This document shows, in pieces, positions 51,665 through 58,138 of a stretch of 64,000 nt of DNA. Both the position numbers and the translations under genes were made by a program. This stretch comes from an uncultured Oscillospiraceae bacterium (GTDB lineage: Bacteria > Bacillota > Clostridia > Oscillospirales > Oscillospiraceae), in assembly GCA_947629795.1 (NCBI GenBank), contig CANRFC010000005.1, positions 56,398 to 120,397 on the forward strand, given 5' to 3'. Under the pieces are notes generated by a model, which saw nothing but the letters and a program-made list of their open reading frames with translations, was not told the origin of the DNA and made no database searches. The first letter of the stretch is position 1. The number at the start of each line of letters is the position of its first letter.

Positions 51665-52462
51665 TCAATAGGTGTCGGCGGAGAACTCGAAGTCCTCGTC
51701 CCCGCCGCCGGTGCTGGTCACGGTACAGTCGGTCTCGGTCCCCGCGAGCTGGAGCCTTCTGGCCTTACACAGCTCCAGCACCGCCAAAAAGGTGGCCACG
51801 ATTTCGCTGCGGCTGCGGTTTCCCTTGAACAGGGCATGGAATCGGGTGACTCCGAAGCGGCGCAGGCGTTCGATGATCTCCCCCGCCTTGTCGCTCACCG
51901 GGTAGGGCTCCCGGCCCACGATACCCTCAAAGGCGCTCATGGGAGGCGGGAGCTGGTTGTCGATACGCTCCAGCACCGACGTCATGGCCCGAAAGAGGTC
52001 CTCGGGCTTGTGGTTATAGCGATAGACCTTGTTCACCGGCAGGTGCTCCGGGACCTTGGTGATGTAATCCCGGCCCACGGTATAGCGGTCGGAGAGCAAG
52101 GGGATGATGGCCTGGATGCGGCCGTAGCTCTCATGGCGCTGATGCTCCTCCAGGGAGGCGATGAGCTGGTCCAGCTCGGAGATGGCCTCCTCGTCGTGGA
52201 TGGACAGGAGCATCCGGGTCTTGATGAACATGAGCTGGGCGGCCATGGTGACAAACTCGCTGGCCACCTCCAGGTCCATGGAGCGGCGCTTGTCCATCCA
52301 GGCCAGGTACTGGTCCAGGATGACGGCGATCTGGATGTCCTGGATCTCCATCTTATTCTTGGCCAGCAGGCTGAGGATCAGATCCAGAGGGCCGGTAAAG
52401 TCCTCCACGTCGTCGGCCTTGACCCGGACCACCTTTTCCAGATGATAGATGGGCGCTTCCAC
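51665..52462 (-). CDS. scpA: Segregation and condensation protein A
   Basis: Kleisin of the SMC-ScpAB chromosome condensation complex. The 265-residue protein has the N-terminal FTGPLDLILSLLAKNKMEIQDIQIAVILDQYL. It also has FVTMAAQLMFIKTRMLL and a C-terminal winged helix (VATFLAVLELCKARRLQL). The start is GTG at 52462 behind AAGGGGGGTGAAG. It lies between the site-2 protease and scpB. Confidence 0.95.
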   Translation of the reverse strand: MEAPIYHLEKVVRVKADDVEDFTGPLDLILSLLAKNKMEIQDIQIAVILDQYLAWMDKRRSMDLEVASEFVTMAAQLMFIKTRMLLSIHDEEAISELDQLIASLEEHQRHESYGRIQAIIPLLSDRYTVGRDYITKVPEHLPVNKVYRYNHKPEDLFRAMTSVLERIDNQLPPPMSAFEGIVGREPYPVSDKAGEIIERLRRFGVTRFHALFKGNRSRSEIVATFLAVLELCKARRLQLAGTETDCTVTSTGGGDEDFEFSADTY

Positions 52463-52480
52463 GGGGACTTCACCCCCCTT

Positions 52481-53206
52481 TCAGAATCGGACAAATTGGA
52501 AGAGCTGGGAAAACAGGAAGATCAGCTCTACCCCCATCTCCCCCAGGGCGCACAGGTGGCAGAGAAGGTCCAGGGTGTGCTCCATGAGCCAGCCCAGGGG
52601 TTTTGAGAAGACCCCGGAGGCGGTGAGGACCACCACCAGGACCATCACGTAGCGCTCATAGCGCAGGATGGTGTAGTAGACCCGCTGGGGCAGGAGGGCA
52701 AAGAGGACCTTGGAGCCGTCCAGGGGAGGCAGCGGGATGAGGTTGAAAAGACCCAGGCCCACGCTGAGAACGGCGATGTTGGCCAGCAGAGACAGGAGGA
52801 TATACACCGGCATATGGTCCACCAAGGACGAGGGCAGATGATAGATGAGGGACCACACCGCCACCGCCAGGAAGGCCAGCACGAAGTTGGACGCGGGGCC
52901 TGCCAGGGCGGTGATGGCCATGCCCCGCTTGGGATCTTTGAAATAGCGCATATCCACCGGCACCGGTTTGGCCCAGCCCACCCGGGCTACCAGCATCATG
53001 AGCAGGCCCACGATGTCGATGTGCCGGATGGGATTGAGGGTGAGTCGCCCGGCGTTTTTTGCCGTGGGGTCCCCCAGCTTGTAGGCCGCGAGGCCGTGGG
53101 AGAGCTCGTGGAAGGTGATGCAGATGAGGGCGGCCACGGCGGAGATGAGAAGATCCAGCAGGCCGTAGAGGTCCAGGCCGCTGAAAAAGTCCCCCCAATG
53201 CACCAT
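52481..53206 (-). CDS. Site-2 protease family (M50) membrane metalloprotease
   Basis: A 241-residue intramembrane protease with about five helices. The Zn-binding HELSHG lies in the second helix (residue 33) and the third ligand is in NLIPLPPLDGSKVL near residue 160. No PDZ domain is present, as in the short YwhC-like group. The substrate is unknown. It is the first gene of a run into scpA-scpB and has GGGGGG upstream of the ATG. Confidence 0.93.
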   Translation of the reverse strand: MVHWGDFFSGLDLYGLLDLLISAVAALICITFHELSHGLAAYKLGDPTAKNAGRLTLNPIRHIDIVGLLMMLVARVGWAKPVPVDMRYFKDPKRGMAITALAGPASNFVLAFLAVAVWSLIYHLPSSLVDHMPVYILLSLLANIAVLSVGLGLFNLIPLPPLDGSKVLFALLPQRVYYTILRYERYVMVLVVVLTASGVFSKPLGWLMEHTLDLLCHLCALGEMGVELIFLFSQLFQFVRF

Positions 53207-53278
53207 GCCGCCGCCCCCCTTTCGTCCAGTACAACAATTATAGTGATTATACCAAATTTTTTCCCCGGTGACAAGGGC

Positions 53279-53311
53279 AAAAAGGGGCCGCCGGACCGAA
53301 GTCCGGCGGCC
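53279..53311 (-). terminator. Terminator of the ECF sigma/anti-sigma pair
   Basis: GGCCGCCGGAC and GTCCGGCGGCC pair perfectly around a four-base loop, followed on the minus strand by CCTTTTTG. Confidence 0.9.
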
Positions 53312-53333
53312 GATGGGACCCTTTTCTCTTTTC

Positions 53334-53981
53334 TTATTCTCCGTCGGGGATGGGATACGTGTGGACCTCGCCGTCTTCGCTCACGATCCTCATGGTCACT
53401 TCCTGATCCTTGCTCGCCTCGGCTTCGTCTGCCTTGACCCAATCCATCTCCCGGCTCCCGGCGTCGTCAGTGACGGTATACACCGGGGCTTGACCCTCCT
53501 GCAGAGGTTCGCTGGTGTAGGACATCACGGTCTCGCCGTCGGAGGAGGTGGCGGTGATGGTGGCGATCCCCTTCTCATCCACCTCCACCCGGAAGCCTTC
53601 GCCCTCGTAGAGATACTTCCCATCGGTCTCCAGGGCATCGGTGACATCGGTCTCCTCCCCGTCCACCACCAGGAACATGCGGCCTTCCCGCTCCTCCACG
53701 GTCACCGGAGGGATGGCAAGGCCGGCAAAGACCCCGTCCTCGGTACCTGTCACGGTGACGGTGACAAAGCTGGCAAAGAACTCCCGCACCGCCGGGACCT
53801 CCGCCGCGGCGGCGGTAAGGCACAGGGCCGCTGCCAGGGCTGCTGCCACCAAGGCCGCCCGGGCAGGACGGGCCAAACGTTTCTGCTTCTGATTCTCGGT
53901 CATAGCGATCATTTCCTCCAATTTCTCCGCGCCCAGGCTGAGCTGGGCGCAGTCTTTCCGGTAGCGGTCAAGGTCGAGCAT
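53334..53981 (-). CDS. Probable anti-sigma factor (membrane protein)
   Basis: A 215-residue protein. The first 45 residues are cytoplasmic and could hold the sigma-binding region, one helix follows (AALVAAALAAALCLTAAAA), then about 150 acidic, beta-rich extracellular residues. It overlaps the ECF sigma gene by 14 bases and has no catalytic motif, which is the typical position and layout of an anti-sigma regulator. No zinc anti-sigma motif (HxxxCxxC) is present, so the mode of release is unknown. Confidence 0.75.
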   Translation of the reverse strand: MLDLDRYRKDCAQLSLGAEKLEEMIAMTENQKQKRLARPARAALVAAALAAALCLTAAAAEVPAVREFFASFVTVTVTGTEDGVFAGLAIPPVTVEEREGRMFLVVDGEETDVTDALETDGKYLYEGEGFRVEVDEKGIATITATSSDGETVMSYTSEPLQEGQAPVYTVTDDAGSREMDWVKADEAEASKDQEVTMRIVSEDGEVHTYPIPDGE

Positions 53982-54459
53982 AGCCGGTCTCCTCCTTTTC
54001 CTCGCTGAGGGCGAGGCGCAGTTTTTCTCTTGCCCGCTGGAGCCAGGTCTGCACGGTGGACTCTCCCGCTCCCATGGCCTGGGCGACCTCCCGGACTGAC
54101 AAGCCCTCGTAATAGTAAAGGTAAATGCTGACCCGGTACTTGCCGGGCAAGGCCATCACCTGGTCCAGCACATCGCTCTCCGCCGGCGCCGGGGCCGGGG
54201 CGTCCCAGTCCTCCAGGGGCACCCTCCGCCTGTGCCAGGGGGAGCGCAGGAGCCTCCGGGCCTCGTTCACCGTCACCCGCAGCAGCCAGCGCTTTACGTG
54301 CTCCTCGCTCTCGAAGTCCCTGGGCTCCTGGTAGAGCTTCAGGAGCACCGTCTGGACCACGTCCTCGGCGTCGGGGTGGCTGGCCAGGGCGTGGAAGGCC
54401 ACCCGAAAGAGGGTGTCGCCGTAGGTCCTGGCCCAGTGCTCAAATGTCTCGTCTGTCAT
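53968..54459 (-). CDS. ECF-type RNA polymerase sigma factor
   Basis: A 163-residue sigma-70 family protein with region 2 (DTLFRVAFHALASHPDAEDVVQTVLLKLYQ) and region 4 (YYYEGLSVREVAQAMGAGESTVQTWLQRAREKLR). The ATG at 54459 has GAGGTGA four bases upstream; the track ORF adds 63 codons with no ribosome site. The downstream gene is the probable anti-sigma factor, so the pair likely senses an envelope signal. Autoregulation is typical but I see no ECF promoter with certainty. Confidence 0.93.
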   Translation of the reverse strand: MTDETFEHWARTYGDTLFRVAFHALASHPDAEDVVQTVLLKLYQEPRDFESEEHVKRWLLRVTVNEARRLLRSPWHRRRVPLEDWDAPAPAPAESDVLDQVMALPGKYRVSIYLYYYEGLSVREVAQAMGAGESTVQTWLQRAREKLRLALSEEKEETGYARP

Positions 54460-54565
54460 GGGGTCACCTCGTTTGCTGAAAGGCCTTTCAACGGGAATAT
54501 CCCTCAGGCAGGGAAAATATCTCAGTGAGAAGAAATTGTTTATGAAAGCGGGAAGATCGCAGGGC

Positions 54566-54656
54566 TTGGCTTTTGAAGGTCCAATGTGGTAGACTCTGTC
54601 TAAAGTGCGAGCGCAAAGAGCGTGGATCCTACTTGATGTAGGGTCCACGTTTTTTT
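54566..54656 (+). promoter_or_regulatory. Leader with promoter and terminator ahead of the MATE pseudogene
   Basis: TTGGCT, 18 bases, TAGACT, then a roughly 50-base leader that ends in a perfect 11-bp stem (GTGGATCCTAC/GTAGGGTCCAC with one G-U) and TTTTTTT. Position between promoter and start codon indicates an attenuator, possibly the former control of drug-inducible export (inference). No known riboswitch fold is recognised. Confidence 0.5.
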
Positions 54657-55186
54657 GTTTTCTCGCGATATTTTTCTAAGGAGGCACCTTATGTCACAGC
54701 TTATTTCCAATTATTTCCAACAAAAATGATCCTTTGGGGGCGGAGCAGATCGGGAGGCTCCTTCCCCGATATGCCGTTCCCAGCATCGTCTCGCTCCTGA
54801 TCGGTTCCCTCTACAATATCGTGGACAGATCTTTATCGGCCAGGGCGTGGGATATTTGGGAAATTGTGCCACTTCCATCCTGTTTCCGCTGACCGTCATC
54901 GGTCTGGCATTTGCACTGCTCATCGGTGACGGCGCCGCCGCGCACCTGAGCCTGTGTCAGGGGAAGAACAGTACAGAGGGATTTGACCTCTGCCTGGGAA
55001 ATGGTCTGCTCATTGGAACGGCGGTCAGTATTTTCTACATGGCCGTTTTCTTTCTGTTTACGGATGGGCTTTTGACTGCCTTCGGCGCCACCGAAGCAAC
55101 GCTGCCTTACGCGAAGGATTACGGCACGATCATCTTTTGGGGCATGCCGTTTAGGTGAGGTGCCGCAACGAAGTATTTATGTACCG

Positions 55187-55225
55187 CAGGACTGTGACTG
55201 TAAAAGGTCACAGTCCTGCCCTTTT
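55187..55225 (+). terminator. Terminator-like hairpin inside the MATE pseudogene insertion
   Basis: CAGGACTGTGAC and GTCACAGTCCTG pair perfectly around TGTAAAAG, followed by CCCTTTT. It lies in the foreign central segment. Confidence 0.7.
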
Positions 55226-55245
55226 CAGGCCGTTTTTCGATTCTC

Positions 55246-55404
55246 ATGTATCGTATGCGTATGATAACATCTGTAACAAACGAAAACGATTATTTAGGTA
55301 GCGTCCACGCCCTCATGTCGTTGTTGTCAAAATACATTGAAACATATAATCAAGAAGTTGACGAAAGGACTGAACGTCGGTTAAATCTTTCGAGATTCCT
55401 CTGA
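55246..55404 (+). CDS. Short ORF of unknown origin in the MATE insertion
   Basis: Fifty-two codons (MYRMRMITSVTNENDYLGSVHALMS... ending NLSRFL). The sequence is AT-rich, polar and protein-like, unlike its neighbours. It shows no clear ribosome site, and its end overlaps the MATE C-terminal remnant in another frame. It may be the tail of a gene brought by a mobile element. Function and expression are unknown. Confidence 0.3.
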   Translation: MYRMRMITSVTNENDYLGSVHALMSLLSKYIETYNQEVDERTERRLNLSRFL

Positions 55405-55582
55405 TGCTGCTCCTGCCCAAAGCCTTTGGTTTGATGGGACTTCTCTATGCCGCTCCGGCGGCCGATGTCCTTGCGTTTCTTGTCTCCTTTGCATTTGTTG
55501 TCGTTCAGATCAAGGACTTGGAAAAAAAGTCGGTCTGCTTTGAATAGAGCAAGCGCGGAGGATGCCCCTCCGCGCCGGAAGC

Positions 55583-56344
55583 TCAGGTTTGGGTATAGGC
55601 CCGCACTGCGTCCCGGAGGAAGCGGGCACAGCCGGGGAGGTCCTTGTCGTAGTAGGCGGTGAAGCGCTCGTCGCACACGTAGAGCTCAGCCACGCCGGCA
55701 TGGCGGGCGGCGTCGTAGGGCTGAGAACCGAAGAAGAGCCACTTGGCGTGGAGCCCGGCCAAACGCCGGCCCTCCGCTCCGGCGGGGTCCTCCCCTGCCC
55801 GGACTGCCGCGGCCAGTCCGGAGCGGAGCTCCCGGTCCAAAGCCTGCCAGCTCTCGGTCTCCTCCCTGCTCATGGAGAGGAAGGCCCGGTCAGCGGCGTC
55901 CACGGCCCGGTCGCCGTAGCGCTGCCGGATCTCCCTGCCGTATTTCTTCTCGTTCTCCGCCACCGCTTTTTTCTGAAAGGCGGCGAATTTCTCCCGGTCG
56001 GTCATATGAATTTCTCCTTTCTCGTCCAGGAGGGTCCGCTCCACCGTCTCAATGAGCCCGGTCAGCCGCTCCCGGCGGCGTTTCAGCTCCAGCAAGTGGC
56101 TCTGCAGCGCCGCCTGCCGGTCAAACGCCGGGTCGTCCAGAATGGACCGGATCTCCTCCAAAGGCAGGCCCAGCTCCCGGTAGAAGAGGATCTGCTGGAG
56201 CCGGTCCACCTGAGCCGGGCCGTAGAGCCGGTAGCCCGCAGGTGTCGTCCTCCCCGGCTTTAAAAGGCCCAGCTTGTCATACCAGCGCAAGGTCCGGGCG
56301 GTGACTCCGGCCAGTTTTGCCAGGGCATTGACGGTGTATTCCAT
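55583..56344 (-). CDS. MerR-family regulator with TipAS antibiotic-binding domain
   Basis: A 253-residue TipAL-like protein. The N-terminal MerR helix-turn-helix is YTVNALAKLAGVTARTLRWYDKLGLLKPGRTTPAGYRLY, then a coiled coil to about residue 110. The C-terminal TipAS-type domain includes FLSMSREETESWQALDRELRSGL and LYVCDERFTAYYDKDLPGCARFL. TipAS domains bind thiopeptides and other hydrophobic drugs. The ATG at 56344 has AGGAGG eight bases upstream; the track ORF extends 97 codons into rplT. Its promoter has the MerR-type 19-bp spacer, so it probably activates itself. Next to it lies the MATE remnant. Confidence 0.93.
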   Translation of the reverse strand: MEYTVNALAKLAGVTARTLRWYDKLGLLKPGRTTPAGYRLYGPAQVDRLQQILFYRELGLPLEEIRSILDDPAFDRQAALQSHLLELKRRRERLTGLIETVERTLLDEKGEIHMTDREKFAAFQKKAVAENEKKYGREIRQRYGDRAVDAADRAFLSMSREETESWQALDRELRSGLAAAVRAGEDPAGAEGRRLAGLHAKWLFFGSQPYDAARHAGVAELYVCDERFTAYYDKDLPGCARFLRDAVRAYTQT

Positions 56345-56369
56345 GGGGTATTCCCTCCTGACAAGGGGA

Positions 56370-56400
56370 AGTATAGACCATGACGTTACGGCACGGTCAA
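56370..56400 (-). promoter_or_regulatory. MerR-type promoter and operator of the TipAS regulator gene
   Basis: Minus strand TTGACC, a 19-base spacer and TATACT. Inside and overlapping the elements is the near-palindrome GACCGTG-N9-CATGGTC. Overlong spacers with a central dyad are the hallmark of MerR-activated promoters. Confidence 0.8.
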
Positions 56401-56411
56401 GAGATCTTTTC

Positions 56412-56446
56412 AAAAAAAGGGACAGGCTTTTCGCCTGTCCCTTTGC
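56412..56446 (-). terminator. Terminator of infC-rpmI-rplT
   Basis: Minus strand AAAGGGACAGGC and GCCTGTCCCTTT around GAAAA, followed by a T-run of seven. Confidence 0.92.
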
Positions 56447-56457
56447 TGTCCTGAAAA

Positions 56458-56814
56458 TCAGGCCAGAGCCTTCTTGGCCAGCTCGGTGAGCTGGGTGAAG
56501 GCGGCCTTGTCGTTGACGGCCATCTCGGCAAGCATCTTGCGGTTGATGGTCACGCCGGCCTTCTTCAGGCCGTTGACGAAGGTGGAATAATTCATCCCGT
56601 TCATCTTGCACCCGGCGGAGATGCGGGTGATCCACAGGCTGCGGAAGTCGCGCTTCTTCAGCCGGCGGCCCACATAGGCGTAGCTCAGGGACTTCATCAC
56701 GGCCTGGTTGGCCATCTTGAAATGCTTGCTCTTGGCTCCCCAGTAGCCCTTGGCCAGCTTGAGGACCTTATTTCTGCGCTTGCGCGTCATCATCGCGCCT
56801 TTAACTCTTGCCAT
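56458..56814 (-). CDS. rplT: 50S ribosomal protein L20
   Basis: Early 50S assembly protein that also represses its operon in Bacillota. The 118-residue basic protein starts [29 protein letters not shown] and ends in the usual [15 protein letters not shown] precedes the ATG. It is the last gene of infC-rpmI-rplT. Confidence 0.98.
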   Translation of the reverse strand: MARVKGAMMTRKRRNKVLKLAKGYWGAKSKHFKMANQAVMKSLSYAYVGRRLKKRDFRSLWITRISAGCKMNGMNYSTFVNGLKKAGVTINRKMLAEMAVNDKAAFTQLTELAKKALA

Positions 56815-56851
56815 TTGTAGAAACCTCCTAAATAGTCAGTAAAGATTCAAT

Positions 56852-57055
56852 TTATTTGTAAGGGATCATCTTTTTGATGGTCGCCGCGTTGGTCACGTCG
56901 GCGTACGCTCCCTTGCGGAGGCCGCGCTTACGCTTGGTATCCTTGCCGTGGCCGTTGAGCAGGTGGGACTTGTAGGCGTGGGCGCGCTTGACCTTGCCGG
57001 TCTTGGTCAAATTGAATCTCTTCTTTGCCCCGGTATGGGTTTTCAGTTTCGGCAT
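56852..57055 (-). CDS. rpmI: 50S ribosomal protein L35
   Basis: The 67-residue, very basic protein [24 protein letters not shown]... is a full-length L35. It lies between infC and rplT in the universal order. AAAAGGAG precedes the ATG. Confidence 0.98.
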   Translation of the reverse strand: MPKLKTHTGAKKRFNLTKTGKVKRAHAYKSHLLNGHGKDTKRKRGLRKGAYADVTNAATIKKMIPYK

Positions 57056-57085
57056 GGTGAATTCTCCTTTTATCGTTGATATAGC

Positions 57086-57616
57086 TTACTTCTTGGGTTC
57101 CTTGTTGACCTTGGCGGACAGGAAGATGGACATGTGCCGCCCGTCCAGCTTGGGCTCCTTGTCCATATTGGCCACCTCGGCGCACTGCTGGGCAAACTTC
57201 AGCAGCAGCTCCTTGCCGATCTCGGTGTGGGCCATCTCACGGCCGCGGAAGCGGACGGTGACCTTCACACGGTCGCCCTCGGAGAGGAACTTCTGGGCGT
57301 TGCGGAGCTTGACATTGAAGTCGTTGGAGTCGATGCTGGGACTCATCCGCACTTCCTTGATCTCCACAACATGCTGATTCTTTTTGGCCTCCTTCTCCCG
57401 CTTGGTCTGCTCGAACTTGAACTTGCCGTAGTCCATGAGCTTGCACACGGGGGGGACGGCGCTGGGGGAGATCTTTACCAGATCCAGGTTGGCCTCCTCG
57501 GCCATCTGGAGGGCCTGAGCGGCAGACATGATGCCCAGCTGCTCGCCGGTGGCGGAAACCAAGCGGACTTCCCTGTCCATGATCTCCTCGTTGATCTGAT
57601 GACCTTGCTTGCTGAT
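57086..57616 (-). CDS. infC: Translation initiation factor IF-3, apparent AUC start
   Basis: Keeps subunits apart and proofreads start-codon selection. The 176-residue product has INEEIMDREVRLVSATGEQLGIM, KLMDYGKFKFEQTKREKEAKKNQ and the C-terminal RFRGREMAHTEIGKELL. No ATG, GTG or TTG occurs in frame close to the family N-terminus. Homologues begin ISKxxxINE, and here ATC (57616) begins ISKQGHQINEE with AGAGGTG exactly eight bases upstream. Rare AUU/AUC starts let IF-3 repress its own synthesis. The track ORF starts 19 codons earlier in the leader terminator. Confidence 0.93.
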   Translation of the reverse strand: MSKQGHQINEEIMDREVRLVSATGEQLGIMSAAQALQMAEEANLDLVKISPSAVPPVCKLMDYGKFKFEQTKREKEAKKNQHVVEIKEVRMSPSIDSNDFNVKLRNAQKFLSEGDRVKVTVRFRGREMAHTEIGKELLLKFAQQCAEVANMDKEPKLDGRHMSIFLSAKVNKEPKK

Positions 57617-57624
57617 AGCTCTCG

Positions 57625-57787
57625 CACCTCTCTTTCCTCTCACACACAAAAACCAACAAAAAAGCGGGGCCAAACGGCTCCGCGCAACACGTCACAAACA
57701 CACCGCAAAGGCGGTGGAGTTTTCCATGTTGACCTCTTTGCCCACTGGCTGGAGGTGAGGACGAAACCGTTCCTGCTTTATTGTGCT
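57625..57787 (-). ncRNA. L20-type leader with attenuator upstream of infC
   Basis: About 160 nt of non-coding leader between the promoter and infC. Its 3' part is an intrinsic terminator (GCGGAGCC/GGCCCCGC with TTTTTTG, 57684-57656). Upstream segments hold complementary blocks (CCACCGCC/GGCGGTG area and GGAACGGTTTCG) able to form an alternative fold. In Bacillota L20 binds such a leader and causes termination. I infer the same here from position and the terminator. Confidence 0.65.
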
Positions 57788-57792
57788 TTGAT

Positions 57793-57821
57793 AGTATATC
57801 AGCCCCGATTCCCTTTGTCAA
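57793..57821 (-). promoter_or_regulatory. Promoter of infC-rpmI-rplT
   Basis: Minus strand perfect TTGACA, 17-base spacer, TATACT. Confidence 0.88.
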
Positions 57822-57891
57822 GGGCTTTTTCGGCGCTCCGACGGAAAATTTTGGGGCTGCAGACATGGGGGCCCTTCCCCGGTCCGGGCAG

Positions 57892-57924
57892 AAAAGGGAC
57901 CGGCGGGCTCGTGGCCCGCCGGTC
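57892..57924 (-). terminator. Terminator of csoR-copA
   Basis: Minus strand GACCGGCGGGC and GCCCGCCGGTC around CACGA, then CCTTTT, 16 bp after the copA stop. Confidence 0.88.
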
Positions 57925-57940
57925 TCCGTTCCCCTTCCGC

Positions 57941-58138
57941 TCAGGCGATGCTGACCACCTGGTAGCCCGCGTCGGTGACGGCCTTGGTGAGGGCCTCGTC
58001 GCTGGCCTCGCCGGTGACGGTGGCGGTCTTGCTGTCCAGATCCACCGTGGCGTTGACGCCGGGCAGGGCGTTGAGGGCGTTGGTGACGTGCTTGACGCAC
58101 ATCTGGCACATCATGCCTTCGATGACCATTTTCTTCAT
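57941..58138 (-). CDS. Possible separately translated CopZ-like copper chaperone (3' part of copA)
   Basis: In-frame ATG at 58138 (Met-786 of CopA) has AAAGGAGGG eight bases upstream, better than the site of most genes here. Initiation there would give 65 residues, [18 protein letters not shown]..., exactly a complete CopZ fold (Cys-x-x-Cys near residue 11). Separate CopZ genes of this size usually follow copA in Bacillota, so this may be a copA-copZ pair whose stop was lost, leaving both fused and free products. Confidence 0.5.
   Translation of the reverse strand: MKKMVIEGMMCQMCVKHVTNALNALPGVNATVDLDSKTATVTGEASDEALTKAVTDAGYQVVSIA

Larger units (their letters stand above)
54691..55547 (+). 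pseudogene. Decayed MATE family multidrug exporter
   Basis: AAGGAGG and ATG at 54691 begin MSQLISNYFQQ; an extra A in the A-run at 54722-54726 then gives a stop at 54727. The next frame restores NDPLGAEQIGRLLPRYAVPS..SLYNIVD. A missing base near 54826 shifts it again, and GYLGNCATSILFPLTVIGLAFALLIGDGAAAHLS continues to a stop at 55158. About 50 C-terminal residues (IPLMLLLPKAFGLMGLLYAAP..) reappear from 55395 and end at 55547. Roughly half of a 450-residue transporter is missing and replaced by about 235 bases of unrelated, AT-richer DNA. Confidence 0.88.

Noticed and set aside
54596-54660. Guanidine-I (ykkC) riboswitch ahead of the MATE remnant
   Set aside because: Characteristic conserved blocks are absent and the leader is only about 50 nt.
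55350-55676. 108-codon minus-strand ORF over the MATE C-terminal remnant
   Set aside because: The plus strand carries recognisable MATE residues in one frame there; the minus ORF has no family features.
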